Positions 51,764-60,415 of a stretch of DNA of 64,000 nucleotides are shown in pieces. How positions within the stretch are numbered: position 1 is the first letter of the stretch; each line of letters opens with the position of its first letter. A program made the translations under genes and the position numbers. The notes beneath the pieces were generated by a model. That model did no database searches. It was not told the origin of the DNA and saw only the letters and a program-made list of their open reading frames with translations. This stretch comes from Planctomycetota bacterium (GTDB lineage: Bacteria > Planctomycetota > Phycisphaerae > UBA1845): positions 124,001-188,000 of the forward strand of contig JAKQDH010000069.1 of NCBI GenBank assembly GCA_029558835.1, written 5' to 3'.

Positions 51764-52331
51764 AGGCTGGCCTCAGCGCACGGGTCGAGTGTCGGACGGA
51801 CCGCAACCGGCAGCGTTGGCACGCCTGCCCTGGCCAGTCCGAAGCGCGGGCCGCCACTGACCCGCAGGTCGGGCGTCCCGATGTCCCCAAGTTACGGTGG
51901 AACGGCTCGGGCGTCGAGGGGGGCACCCAGTCGGAGGCCTCGGGACCCGATGCGAGCTGGAATCTGGGGGGAGCATCGCTCCACGCAGTCCTGGGGAAGG
52001 CGCGGGCTGCCCAGGGCGAGATGCGGGTCGTGGCCGGGGTCGTGGCACGGGCGTCTCGCCCGTGGCCCCCATCGGCGGGACGCCGCTGCCACGGTGCTCG
52101 GAGAAACCGTGAAAAGCACTGGAAGCGCCTTCCGATAAAGACCGACAGCCGCAGTGGTGGGCGGGGCGGCAGGCCCCGGCAGGGCGTGGTGTCCGGCCGA
52201 CCCGACAACCCAGGCCGGCCGTGGGCGGCGGGTGATGTGGCCCCCACGGTGGACGAAACGAACGGGGCCGGTGGTTCCGAACCGGGGAACGTGAAATCAC
52301 GGGGCGCGTCCACGCGGCGCGGTGAGGGCCT
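51764..52331. other. 568-bp gap with a GGGCGTCTCGCCC-type repeat
   Basis: This gap separates the divergent HD hydrolase and porin genes. It contains the palindromic element at 52042-52094 and otherwise GC-rich sequence without a convincing gene. It should hold both promoters. Confidence 0.45.
52042..52094. repeat. Palindromic repeat family C (GGGCGTCTCGCCC type)
   Basis: CACGGGCG-TCT-CGCCCGTG forms a perfect hairpin, followed by GGGACGCC and a closing GCCAC that complements the opening GTGGC. In frame on the opposite strand it reads HGRDARAT, a peptide that turns up in spurious proteins of many planctomycetes (recollection, not searched). A degenerate relative lies at 13337-13357. Confidence 0.7.
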
Positions 52332-53708
52332 ATGCCGACGATCTTGCTGCTGGTGGCGCTGTTGACTGCGGTGGAGTCGGTGCAGGGGCAGGACACCCCG
52401 GGCGTGGCCGCGAGCGGACCCGCCGCGACCGCAGTCCAGCCGGAGGTCTCCGCGGAAAGGGCCGGGCCGGGCGCGGATACCGAGGGGCCCGGTTCAGCCC
52501 CGCCCGAGAAGACCAACGAGCGGTTCTTCGATCTGAGGCACCATGAGCGGGTGACGGGAGAATGGCGGGGGGTGCGTCCCTGGCTCGAAGAGCAGGGGGT
52601 CGAGATCGCGCTGTCGCTGACGGCCGTCTACCTTCATAACGCCCGCGGCGGTTTGGAGACCCATCACGGGCATCGCATCACCGGCAGCGCGGACCTCGAG
52701 TTGACGTTCAATCTCGAACAGTTACTCGGCTGGAGCGGCGCGGTCGTGTACCTCGACGCGGAGAGCACCTGGGGCGATGACATCGGCGGGGACCTGGTGG
52801 GCAACTGGTTCGGCGTGAACGGCGACGCCGGTGGCGATGAGGCGATACTCGTCCGCGAGTTGTGGCTCGAACAGACCTTCTGGGACGGCAAGGCCCGCGG
52901 CCGGGTCGGCAAGATCGACCTGACCGTCGACTTCGACACCAATGCGTACGCCAACGACGAAACCGCGCAGTTCCTCAACCCTGCGCTCATCAACACCGGC
53001 AATCTGCCCGTGCCGGATCCCGGGCTGGGTGTCCAGTTCGTCGTGCAGCCGGTGGACTGGTGGTACCTCGGTGCCGGGGCCGGCGACGCGGAGGCGGACG
53101 TGCGGGAAACCGGGCTGCGCACGGCCCTGCACGGCAATGACTACTTCTTCTTCGTCCTGGAACAGGGGTTCATGCCGGTCTTCGACGCCCCGTGGGGTAA
53201 ACTGCCGGGCGGCTACCGGCTTGGCCTGTGGTATGATCCACAGCCGAAGTGGAAGTTCGTCAGCGACTGGGGCGGGCAGCGGCGCTCGTTCCCTTACGAG
53301 CGTGACGACCTGGGCTTCTACGTGAGCGTTGACCAGGTGTTGTGGCGGGAGCACGCGACCGACGACGGTGACACGCAAGGGCTGGGGGTGTTCTGCCGCT
53401 ACGGGCACGCCGCCGAGCGCGTCAACGAAATGGAGCACTTCCTCAGCTTTGGGGCGCAGTACGAGGGGCTGTTGCCGACGCGCGACGAGGATGTGTTGGG
53501 CTTCGGGTTTGCCCAGGGGATCGTCAGCGACCGGTTGCGCTGGTTGGAGCGGCTGGACCGCGAGTACGTCTACGAATGCTACTATAACATCAAGCTGCTG
53601 CCGGCGGTGAATCTCACGCCGGACTTTCAGTACATCGTGAATCCCGGTGCGGACGATGCCGGCCGGGATGCGTTCGTTGCGGGTCTGCGCGTGCAGATAT
53701 CGTTCTGA
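52332..53708 (+). CDS. OprB-family carbohydrate porin
   Basis: This is a 458-residue outer-membrane beta-barrel for sugar uptake. It has a short signal (residues ~1-19, ending ESVQGQ), then a ~45-residue Ala/Pro/Glu-rich linker. The OprB region starts VTGEWRGVRPWLEEQGVEIA and carries alternating polar/hydrophobic strands, with NAYANDETAQFLNPALINTG and PDPGLGVQFVVQPVDWWYLG, both typical of the family. The chain ends in Phe (LRVQISF), as outer-membrane porins do. The ATG start begins directly at the hydrophobic signal. Together with the secreted beta-galactosidase it fits sugar scavenging, though the two are far apart. Confidence 0.88.
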   Translation: MPTILLLVALLTAVESVQGQDTPGVAASGPAATAVQPEVSAERAGPGADTEGPGSAPPEKTNERFFDLRHHERVTGEWRGVRPWLEEQGVEIALSLTAVYLHNARGGLETHHGHRITGSADLELTFNLEQLLGWSGAVVYLDAESTWGDDIGGDLVGNWFGVNGDAGGDEAILVRELWLEQTFWDGKARGRVGKIDLTVDFDTNAYANDETAQFLNPALINTGNLPVPDPGLGVQFVVQPVDWWYLGAGAGDAEADVRETGLRTALHGNDYFFFVLEQGFMPVFDAPWGKLPGGYRLGLWYDPQPKWKFVSDWGGQRRSFPYERDDLGFYVSVDQVLWREHATDDGDTQGLGVFCRYGHAAERVNEMEHFLSFGAQYEGLLPTRDEDVLGFGFAQGIVSDRLRWLERLDREYVYECYYNIKLLPAVNLTPDFQYIVNPGADDAGRDAFVAGLRVQISF

Positions 53709-53835
53709 ACGACTGTGTGCGATTGGGCGCCAATGATCTGCGTCGCGACCGCTGGGTAACGGCCGAATCCTACCGCCGCTGGCGCGTGTTCGCGCACGCC
53801 TGCTTAGACGGGGCCATGCAATTGGGAGACCGGGA

Positions 53836-53934
53836 GGGTGGCATGCCCAAGCCGAAGGCGCCGGCATGCTGTGGCGATAACCAGCCCCTCGCCCAGGTGA
53901 GAGCATGGCGGCGCTACGCTTGGCCATGCGACCC
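53836..53934. repeat. Palindromic repeat family A, copy 6
   Basis: This 99-bp copy has left end GGGTGGCATGCCCAAGCC with GAAGGCGCCGGCATGC intact. The right end is slightly worn (GCTTGGCCATGCGACCCC). It lies 128 bp after the porin stop and before a small lipoprotein gene. Confidence 0.85.
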
Positions 53935-53984
53935 CGGAGCGGCAGCGCAGAGGGGCGCAGGGTGACGTAGCGGGAGTACCCAGC

Positions 53985-54470
53985 ATGCAAGTGGTGAGAG
54001 CGGGTCGGCGGAGTTTGAGTGTGGGCAGGGCAGTTGCGGTGCTCGGCGTGGTGCTGGTGGGGGCGGCGGTGCTGACGGCGTGCCGAACCCCGGGGGCGCG
54101 GACGGACGCGGACCGGCTGGTTCGCATTGAACGTCTGGCCGCGCAGGTCAGCACGCCTCCGCCGGTGCACTGGTCCCGCAAGCCGATCCGCGACGAGCGC
54201 GCGCGGCTGCTGCGGGAATTGGCGGACGAGTGCGAGCAGTACAGTGCCGAGCTGGGCTCGGGAAACCCGGGCGCGCCGGCGCTCACCGGCACGGACGGCG
54301 CGCCGAACGCCGCCGCTCGCCCGTGCACGCTACGGTTATCGGGGGCATTGGACCGGCTCGCGGAGGCCGCCCGCCGCGGCGACGTGCAGGCCGTCAAGGC
54401 GGCGCGGAGCGATCTGCTTGACGTCCGGAATGCCACGGGCGTTGGGGATGAGCCCGCTTCCCCCCCGTGA
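53985..54470 (+). CDS. Small lipoprotein of unknown function
   Basis: This is a 161-residue protein with an N-terminal signal and lipobox LTAC, so it is probably membrane-anchored. The mature part has a helical region (RIERLAAQV; RARLLRELADECEQYSAEL), a Gly/Ala/Pro-rich linker and a second helix (LAEAARRGDVQAVKAARSDL). GGGAG precedes the ATG. No family is recognised. Confidence 0.62.
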   Translation: MQVVRAGRRSLSVGRAVAVLGVVLVGAAVLTACRTPGARTDADRLVRIERLAAQVSTPPPVHWSRKPIRDERARLLRELADECEQYSAELGSGNPGAPALTGTDGAPNAAARPCTLRLSGALDRLAEAARRGDVQAVKAARSDLLDVRNATGVGDEPASPP

Positions 54471-54788
54471 CGTAGTGCGGAACGTCGGCAACGCCGAACA
54501 CGTTACGCCGCGCAACGCGGACGTAACATGCCCCGTACCCCATCCGTCTTCGACGACCACACCCGGCGACAGAGTAAGCACGAACGACACTATCGGACAT
54601 GCACTCGAGGGCGTGCGGCGTGCGTCGGTCGTGGAAGTTCCGGGAAGACCTTGCCTATGATTTACTGAACGAACGCAGCGGATTGCCGGCGAGCGGTTGG
54701 AGCCGCCGGCGGTGATCGGCGCGCCGCGACCACACCCGTGCCGCGGTTCAGCAGGGCAGCCGTCGGGAAGCGAAGGGGGGAGGAAGTC
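54471..54788. other. Gap with a near-palindrome
   Basis: GTTACGCCGCG and CGCGGACGTAAC (about 54504-54529) form an imperfect hairpin soon after the lipoprotein stop and may end its transcript. The rest of this 318-bp stretch shows no gene; the promoter of the next small gene must lie here. Confidence 0.4.
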
Positions 54789-54977
54789 ATGTTGAAGAAA
54801 GTCAGTGCGTTCCTGGTGCCGGCGCTGCTGGCGCTGGCTGCGCTGATGATGCCGCTGTCCTCGGGCTGTGCCCGCAGTGAGGGTCGGTACTTCGAGAACA
54901 GCCGACAGGGTCAGCCGCACCACTTCCGCAATCGCATCTACAACCCCGCCGACGAGCGCTACGTGCACGCGGAGTGA
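54789..54977 (+). CDS. Very small lipoprotein
   Basis: This is a 62-residue protein starting at an ATG with a strong GGGGAGGA site. It has a signal helix (LKKVSAFLVPALLALAALMM) and lipobox LSSGC, then a short His/Tyr/Asn-rich mature part (ENSRQGQPHHFRNRIYNPAD). Too short to assign; the ribosome site and lipobox support it as real. It converges with the histidine kinase gene. Confidence 0.65.
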   Translation: MLKKVSAFLVPALLALAALMMPLSSGCARSEGRYFENSRQGQPHHFRNRIYNPADERYVHAE

Positions 54978-55034
54978 GCGCTGGGTCGCGCGGGTCCCGG
55001 AGTCGCACAGCGCAGTGGGAAGGCGGGGCATCCG

Positions 55035-57602
55035 TCAGGACGCGGGTTGTGCCACGCCGGCCGTGGCCGGAGCGGACTGGATGTGCCGGCGCAGGAGGGC
55101 GAGCAGGTCCGCGCGGTCGATCGGCTTGGTGGCGTAGTCGTCGCAACCGGCGGAAAGGCAGCGGTCGCGGTCCGCGGACATGGCGTGGGCCGTCAAGGCA
55201 ATGATGGGATGGCGGTAGCCCTCGGCCCGCAGGCGGGCGGTGGCCTGGTAGCCGTCCACCTCCGGCATCTGCATGTCCATCAGAATGACGTCGAATGGGC
55301 GACCGGCGGCCACGGCCGCCAACGCCTCCTCGCACGCGAAACGCCCGTTGACGGCAAGGGTCACTTCCAACCCCGCCTTGCCCAGCACGAACGAGAGCAG
55401 CCGGCGGTTGTCTTCCCCATCCTCGGCGACGAGTACGCGGCCGGTCAAACGCGTACCGTCGGTGGGAGCCCGAGACTCGGCGCGCGCGGCGCCCGGTGAG
55501 GTGGCCGACGCCGACGAAGCGTCCTGGGGCTGCTCGATCATCGGTACGTCCTGCAACGACCCGGCCGCGACGGTGACGCGGAAGCAACTGCCCTCCCCGG
55601 GAGTAGTCCGCACGACTTCAATGTCGCCACCGAGCATCCCTGCCAGGCGCTTGCTGATGGTCAGGCCCAGTCCGGTGCCGCCGAACTGACGGGTGGTGGA
55701 GGTGTCGGCCTGGGTGAACGGCCGGAACAGCCTGCCGATCTGTTCCTCGCTCAGACCGATGCCCGTGTCGGTGACGTCGAACTGCATCAGGGGACCGGCG
55801 GTGGCCCGCGGGATGAAGCAGACCGCTATGTCGACGCGGCCGCGCTCCGTGAACTTGATGGCGTTGCCGATCAGGTTGAGCAGCACCTGGCGCAGGCGAA
55901 CGGGGTCGGACTGGATGGCGGCGGGCAACGGATACTCGTAGTGGGCATCGAGGGTGAGTCCCTTGTGCACCGCGCGCACCCGTAGCAGGGAGATGAGGTC
56001 CTCGACCAGGCTCAGGATCGGGACGGGGACGCATTCCACGGTCAGCCGACCGGCCTCGATCTTCGACAAGTCGAGGATGTCGTTGATGACGGTGAGCAGG
56101 TGCTGGCCGTTGCGGCGGATGGTCTCCACGTGTCCCTTCAGCCCGGTGCGCTCGGCTCGCCGCTCGCCGTGGGGGCAAGTGGGGCACCAGGTGAAATCCT
56201 CCTCGAGCAGGTCGGCGAAGCCGAGGATGGCTGTGATCGGTGTGCGGATTTCGTGGCTCATGTTGGCGAGGAACTCGCTCTTGGTATGGTTGGCCGCCTC
56301 GGCGGAGGCCCGCGCTAGCTCCAGCTCCCGGTTGGTGCGGACAAGTTCCTCCTGCTGGGACTGAAGCTGACCCCACTGGGCCTCCAGCTCGATGTTGGCT
56401 GCCTTGAGCGCCTTGGCCTGCGCGCGCAGCCTCTCCTCTGCCTGCTTGCGGTCAGTGACATCGGTGCAAACACCCACCATGCGGAGCGGACGACCCTGAG
56501 AGTCGAATTGGGCTATGCCGCGGTCGGTCCAGACTCGCCACGTGTTGTCCCGGTGCCGCACCCGGTACTGCTCATCGTAGGGCGTGTGCTCCTTGAGGTG
56601 GCGGTCCAGGCTGGCCATCACCCGATCATGATCCTCGGGGTGAATGATGGCTTCCCAAGCCGCCAGGGTCCGCGGGAACTCGCCCGCCGCGTAGCCCAGC
56701 ATTTCGTCGATCCGTCCGTTCCATTCGAGCGAGCTGTCCTCGAAACCCCACATCCAGATCAGGTCGGTCGCGCATTCCGCCGCGATGCGGAACTTCTCCT
56801 CACTCTCCTGTACCGCCTTCGTCCACTTGCGCTCATCGAGCGCTCGGCGCAGGGCACTGCGGCGGACGCGGAACACCCCGCACGCCGCCAGCACGCTCAT
56901 CAGCAAGCCCGGCGTTGCCCCCCACCAAGCCGCGCGCCGCATGGACGCCAAGCGACTCTCGTACTCGGTGGCCGTGATGTCCACGGCGGCCACGCCCACC
57001 TGCCGCCCCGCCGAGTCGAAGAACGGGGCATAGGCACTCATCAGCGTGCCCCAGGCGTCGGTGTAAGGCTCGGCCGTGGCCACCGGGCGACCTTCCCGCA
57101 GGGCGACCAGCATGGCGGGGTCGGCGTCCTCGTAGGCGTCCATGATCTGCGAGTGGTCTTCCACGCCGTCGTCGTCCGCGTCCCCCCACGGCGTGGCGTC
57201 AAGCACGAAGTGGACCTGCCCGTCCTTCAGGACGCAGGTGTATATGAAGCGCAACTCCGGCACGCGATCCAGAATGCGGCGTAGCGGATCAACCGCCTGC
57301 TCGTACTCAGCGGTCCACTCCTGCTCGGGGCGGGTGAACGTCCGATGCAGGTCGCCGTTGACCAAGGCGGCCACGCTCTGTGCCTGCTGCGTCATCGCCT
57401 CCCGCACCTGGGCGACGAAGGCGTCGCGGGTGTGGTGGTAGATAGCGTGGAGGCAGAGCGAGGCGGTCAGCAGGATCATGGTGGCGGTCGCGAACGCCTC
57501 GCGCAGCGGGCGAGGACGCGTGGTGAGCACGGTGGCGGTCGGTTGGGTGGTTGGTTCCGGTGGTGGCATCCGGACGGCCTTGCCAGCCTCGTGGCGGAAC
57601 AT
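55035..57602 (-). CDS. Hybrid sensor histidine kinase with receiver domain
   Basis: This is an 855-residue inner-membrane sensor. Order: TM1 (~34-54); extracytoplasmic Cache-like sensor (~55-218, with [20 protein letters not shown]); TM2 (~220-246); PAS domain with PAC motif (~266-387, [27 protein letters not shown]); coiled coil; HisKA with phospho-acceptor His450 ([19 protein letters not shown]); ATPase domain with N box GNAIKFT and G boxes [12 protein letters not shown] and GGTGLGL; C-terminal receiver (~720-841) with Asp776 ([11 protein letters not shown]) and Lys in DDYATKPID. Between the two DHp helices lies a short insert [11 protein letters not shown] (C473, C476, H478). The ATG at 57602 follows GGAG; 57569 is the alternative. 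The frame is open far upstream, but that part crosses the tRNA and is not coding. Confidence 0.9.
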   Translation of the reverse strand: MFRHEAGKAVRMPPPEPTTQPTATVLTTRPRPLREAFATATMILLTASLCLHAIYHHTRDAFVAQVREAMTQQAQSVAALVNGDLHRTFTRPEQEWTAEYEQAVDPLRRILDRVPELRFIYTCVLKDGQVHFVLDATPWGDADDDGVEDHSQIMDAYEDADPAMLVALREGRPVATAEPYTDAWGTLMSAYAPFFDSAGRQVGVAAVDITATEYESRLASMRRAAWWGATPGLLMSVLAACGVFRVRRSALRRALDERKWTKAVQESEEKFRIAAECATDLIWMWGFEDSSLEWNGRIDEMLGYAAGEFPRTLAAWEAIIHPEDHDRVMASLDRHLKEHTPYDEQYRVRHRDNTWRVWTDRGIAQFDSQGRPLRMVGVCTDVTDRKQAEERLRAQAKALKAANIELEAQWGQLQSQQEELVRTNRELELARASAEAANHTKSEFLANMSHEIRTPITAILGFADLLEEDFTWCPTCPHGERRAERTGLKGHVETIRRNGQHLLTVINDILDLSKIEAGRLTVECVPVPILSLVEDLISLLRVRAVHKGLTLDAHYEYPLPAAIQSDPVRLRQVLLNLIGNAIKFTERGRVDIAVCFIPRATAGPLMQFDVTDTGIGLSEEQIGRLFRPFTQADTSTTRQFGGTGLGLTISKRLAGMLGGDIEVVRTTPGEGSCFRVTVAAGSLQDVPMIEQPQDASSASATSPGAARAESRAPTDGTRLTGRVLVAEDGEDNRRLLSFVLGKAGLEVTLAVNGRFACEEALAAVAAGRPFDVILMDMQMPEVDGYQATARLRAEGYRHPIIALTAHAMSADRDRCLSAGCDDYATKPIDRADLLALLRRHIQSAPATAGVAQPAS

Positions 57603-58045
57603 CGCGGCTCCGCATCCGCCCGACGTTGAACCCGCATCGGCACGGCGCCCGCCCCGGTGGGCGCGGGGGCTTACTCCCCGTGCGCGAATCGGGACCCGCG
57701 CTCCCAACCCCCCGGCACCGCTCGCGCTGGGCGAACGGACGCGGACTGCACTCATGGCACGTCTCCGTTCGCCCTCATCTAGTTCATCGGGCAGGCATCC
57801 GTGCGGCTGCATGCCACAACGCTGCAAGCCGGGCGGCAGGTCCGAGAGCCGGTGCAAACGGGCGTTCTGATAGGACGTTGGGTGCGGGCCCGCACCACGC
57901 AAAGGTCGGGTCAACCATGCCGGCTTGAGGCTTGTCAGTGTCACGGCAGCGGCGGCGAAAGGTGGGGGGTCCACGTACCGGCGGGGGCGGGGAGTAGCCA
58001 CGAGGCGAAGTGAAGCGTACGAGTTCGCCCAGCATCCTCCTGAAT
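57603..58045. other. Gap between kinase start and tRNA
   Basis: This GC-rich stretch of about 440 bp presumably holds the kinase promoter. No gene, RNA or repeat family was recognised in it. Confidence 0.4.
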
Positions 58046-58119
58046 CGTCCCCGGCAGGGTTCGAACCTGCAACCTTCGGCTCCGGAGGCCGACGCGCTGT
58101 CCAATTGTGCCACGGGGAC
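58046..58119 (-). tRNA. tRNA-Arg (anticodon CCG)
   Basis: The 74-nt sequence folds into a complete cloverleaf. The acceptor stem is GTCCCCG/CGGGGAC with discriminator G. The anticodon stem TCGGC/GCCGA encloses loop CTCCGGA, so the anticodon is CCG at 58084-58086, reading CGG. The T arm is GCAGG-TTCGAAC-CCTGC. The D stem GCAC/GCGC has one A-C mismatch. CCA is not encoded. Confidence 0.95.
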
Positions 58120-58334
58120 CCGTGTACTCGCCTGTACGAGTGTAGTGGGGGGGGCGGGCCTGTCAAGGCAGCGCCCACGGCCCCGCCGCAGGGCTGGTAC
58201 CGGCGGGGGCCCACCCGGCACGGGGCTTGCTGGCCTGTCGGCGGGGGGGCGGCTAGAATCCCCCTTTTCGCAGAGGTAACGAGGACGGCGGTCGGGTCGC
58301 CGGCACGCGAATCCGTTTTGCGAGGTAAACGAAC

Positions 58335-59480
58335 ATGAAGAAGCTCCGCCTGTTTACGCCCGGGCCGGTCATGGTACCGGAAGACGTCATGCTCGAAATG
58401 GCCCAGCCCATGCTGCACCACCGCACCGAGTGGTACCGCGGCGTGCAGAAGGAAGTCACCGAACTGCTCCGCTACGTATTCCAGACCAAGTCGCTCGTCC
58501 TGATCTTCACGGGCAGCGGCACCAGCGCCATGGAGGGGGCGATCGTCGGTTGCCTGCCCGCAGGCCACAAGGCGCTCGTCATCAACAACGGCAAGTTTGG
58601 CGAGCGGTGGGTGAAGGTCTGTGCGGCCTTCGGCATCGACCACACGCCCGTCAAGCTCGAATGGGGCCAGGGCGCCAAGCCGGACACCGTTAAGAAAGCC
58701 ATGGACGCCGATCCCAAGATCGACACCGTCATCATGGTCCACAGCGAGACCTCGGCCAGTGCCGTCAGCGACGTCGAAGGCATCGCCAAGGTCACCCGCG
58801 AGCGCAATGCGCTGCTGCTGGTGGACGGGATTACGGCCGTCGGCGCCATCCCCTTCAAGATGGACGACTGGGGCGTGGACGTGTGCGTCACCGGCTCGCA
58901 GAAAGCGCTGATGCTGCCGCCGGGGCTGGGCTTTGCGGCCATCAACGACCGCGCCTGGCAGCGCATCGACTCGGGCAAGACCCACTGCTTCTACAACGAC
59001 GTGAAGGCGTATCGCAAGTCGGCCGACAACAACGAGACGCCGTACACTCCGGCCGTCACGCTCATCCGCGGCGCCCTGGTCAGCCTGCGCAAGATCAAGA
59101 CGCGCGGCCTCGAGAACGTCTGGGCGGAGACGAAGCTGCTCGGCACGGCCACGCGGGCCGCGGTAAAGGCGCTGGGCCTCAAGCTCTTCGCGGCCGACCC
59201 TGTCGACTCGGTCACCGGCTTCTGGCTGCCCCAGGGGATGGACGAGGGCGCCCTGCGCAAGACCCTCCGTGAGAAACACGGCATGCAGATCGCCGGGGCC
59301 CAGGACCAGATCAAGGGCAAGGTCTGCCGCATCACCCACATGGGCTACGTGGACCAGTATGACACCCTCGGCTGCATCGCGGCCCTGGAGATGACGCTGG
59401 CCGCCATGGGCCACAAGGTGACCCTCGGCAGCGCAGTGACGGCCGCCTTGCAGGTGATGGCCGAGCACAACCCAAAGTAA
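58335..59480 (+). CDS. Class V aminotransferase (serine/alanine-glyoxylate type)
   Basis: This is a 381-residue pyridoxal-phosphate enzyme transferring an amino group between serine or alanine and a 2-oxo acid such as glyoxylate, in the cytosol. It opens RLFTPGPVMVPEDVMLEMAQ and keeps HHRTEWY, FTGSGTSAMEGAI, HSETSASAVSDVEGIAKV, LLVDGITAVGAIPF and TGSQKALMLPPGLG, with Lys190 as the Schiff-base residue. The ATG is preceded by GAGGTAA. The exact substrate pair is inferred from the family. It starts 215 bp beyond the tRNA. Confidence 0.92.
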   Translation: MKKLRLFTPGPVMVPEDVMLEMAQPMLHHRTEWYRGVQKEVTELLRYVFQTKSLVLIFTGSGTSAMEGAIVGCLPAGHKALVINNGKFGERWVKVCAAFGIDHTPVKLEWGQGAKPDTVKKAMDADPKIDTVIMVHSETSASAVSDVEGIAKVTRERNALLLVDGITAVGAIPFKMDDWGVDVCVTGSQKALMLPPGLGFAAINDRAWQRIDSGKTHCFYNDVKAYRKSADNNETPYTPAVTLIRGALVSLRKIKTRGLENVWAETKLLGTATRAAVKALGLKLFAADPVDSVTGFWLPQGMDEGALRKTLREKHGMQIAGAQDQIKGKVCRITHMGYVDQYDTLGCIAALEMTLAAMGHKVTLGSAVTAALQVMAEHNPK

Positions 59481-59629
59481 CGCGGGACGATCGCTGCAAG
59501 AAGCGGGACGGGGTCGTTTTTCGGGTATGTGTTTAGCGTCCCCGCGCGCGGCGGAGGGTCCGTAGTTCCCTGCGCCAGGCAGGCGTGTGTTGCTTCCGCT
59601 GAGGAAGTGCGGACGGTCCCGGCGGGCTC

Positions 59630-59947
59630 GTCCGCCCTCCGGGCGGACTCAAGAGGATAGGAAAAGCAAGAAGGTAGCGTGGGACCTCCCAGGGACTCGA
59701 AGTCCCCGGCAACCATCGTCCGCCCTCCGGGCGGAGGAGGACGTCGGTTGCTCACCCGGGAGGCCTTGGTTCTTCGCCCGCAGCGCGTTGGTTCCAGGCG
59801 GCTGGGGCGATCGCGTCTTCGCCTGGTGGCCGTGGGGGCACTCGCGTCTTCGCCCGGAGGGCGCACGAACGTTGCCAGGGCCTTGCAGGCCCTGGACGCG
59901 GGCTACTCGCCTCTTCTCCCCTCTCGCCCGGAGGGCGCACGCGCCGT
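59630..59947. repeat. Four copies of a CGCCCTCCGGGCG palindrome
   Basis: GTCCGCCC-TCC-GGGCGGAC occurs at 59630-59648 and, nearly whole, at 59718-59735. The inverted core CGCCCGGAGGGCG occurs at 59851-59863 and 59935-59947. Copies 1-2 and 3-4 are in opposite orientation. Confidence 0.7.
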
Positions 59948-59997
59948 CGGAACCGCGACACCGATTGCAGCCCCCGCTGAACCCGTACTTCTTCGGA

Positions 59998-60027
59998 GAA
60001 GAACCAACCCGGCCCGTCCTTCTTTTT
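59998..60027 (+). terminator. Possible intrinsic terminator
   Basis: GAAGAAC and GTCCTTC form a seven-position stem with one mismatch around CAACCCGGCCC, followed by TTTTT. It lies 520 bp after the aminotransferase stop, so it would end a long 3' region or an unrecognised transcript. Confidence 0.3.
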
Positions 60028-60415
60028 GCGCGTGGCCCGGCGCCCCAGCGTATCTTAGACTCCTAACGCAGCCGGTTCACGGCCACGCTCCGAGCGGTTG
60101 GCGGTCAAACGGGGGGACCGTGCCGCGCCGACGGGCCCGCTAACCGGCGACGACATATCCCGGCCCGCACGCCGAGGGCCGGACTTGCGACCAGCCTGCT
60201 GAGCGCGCGACGGCACCCGTCAGCGGCTCAGCCGGCTGGTCCGTTTCTGCGCGGATGCCCCGTGCCCAGCCGGCCGGCCCGCGCAGCAACACGGGGCTCC
60301 GAGATCGGTAACCTCGCAGCCCCGTGGGTAAGTTCATCCCGCCAGGTATCCGGACGTCTCCACGGGTGGTCCACCCGCGGCGCGGCCCGGCCCGGCCACC
60401 AGGCAACGTCTCTCG

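Larger units (their letters stand above)
59481..60415. other. 935-bp gap with repeated CGCCCTCCGGGCG palindromes
   Basis: This gap separates two converging genes. It contains a piece of family B (GGTATGTGTTTAGCGTC, 59524-59540), four short palindromes of one type (59630-59648, 59718-59735, 59851-59863, 59935-59947), the hairpin GGGACT-CGA-AGTCCC (59692-59706), TTCTTC-GGA-GAAGAA (59989-60003) and a terminator-like hairpin at 59998-60027. No gene is convincing on either strand; open frames here lack ribosome sites and consist of repeat-derived peptide. Confidence 0.5.

Noticed and set aside
51543-52313. Open frame of 256 residues on the minus strand
   Set aside because: It overlaps the HD hydrolase gene and contains the translated family C repeat; the composition is Arg/Pro/Ala-rich with no recognisable domain.
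57603-59468. Continuation of the histidine kinase frame upstream
   Set aside because: It runs through the tRNA and antisense to the aminotransferase; the kinase has its own start and membrane helix at 57602.
59692-59706. Part of a tRNA (GGGACTCGAAGTCCC resembles a T arm)
   Set aside because: No acceptor, D or anticodon arm can be built around it; it is a simple hairpin.
59587-60066. Open frame of 159 residues in the gap after the aminotransferase
   Set aside because: It is built largely from the CGCCCTCCGGGCG repeats and has no ribosome site or domain.
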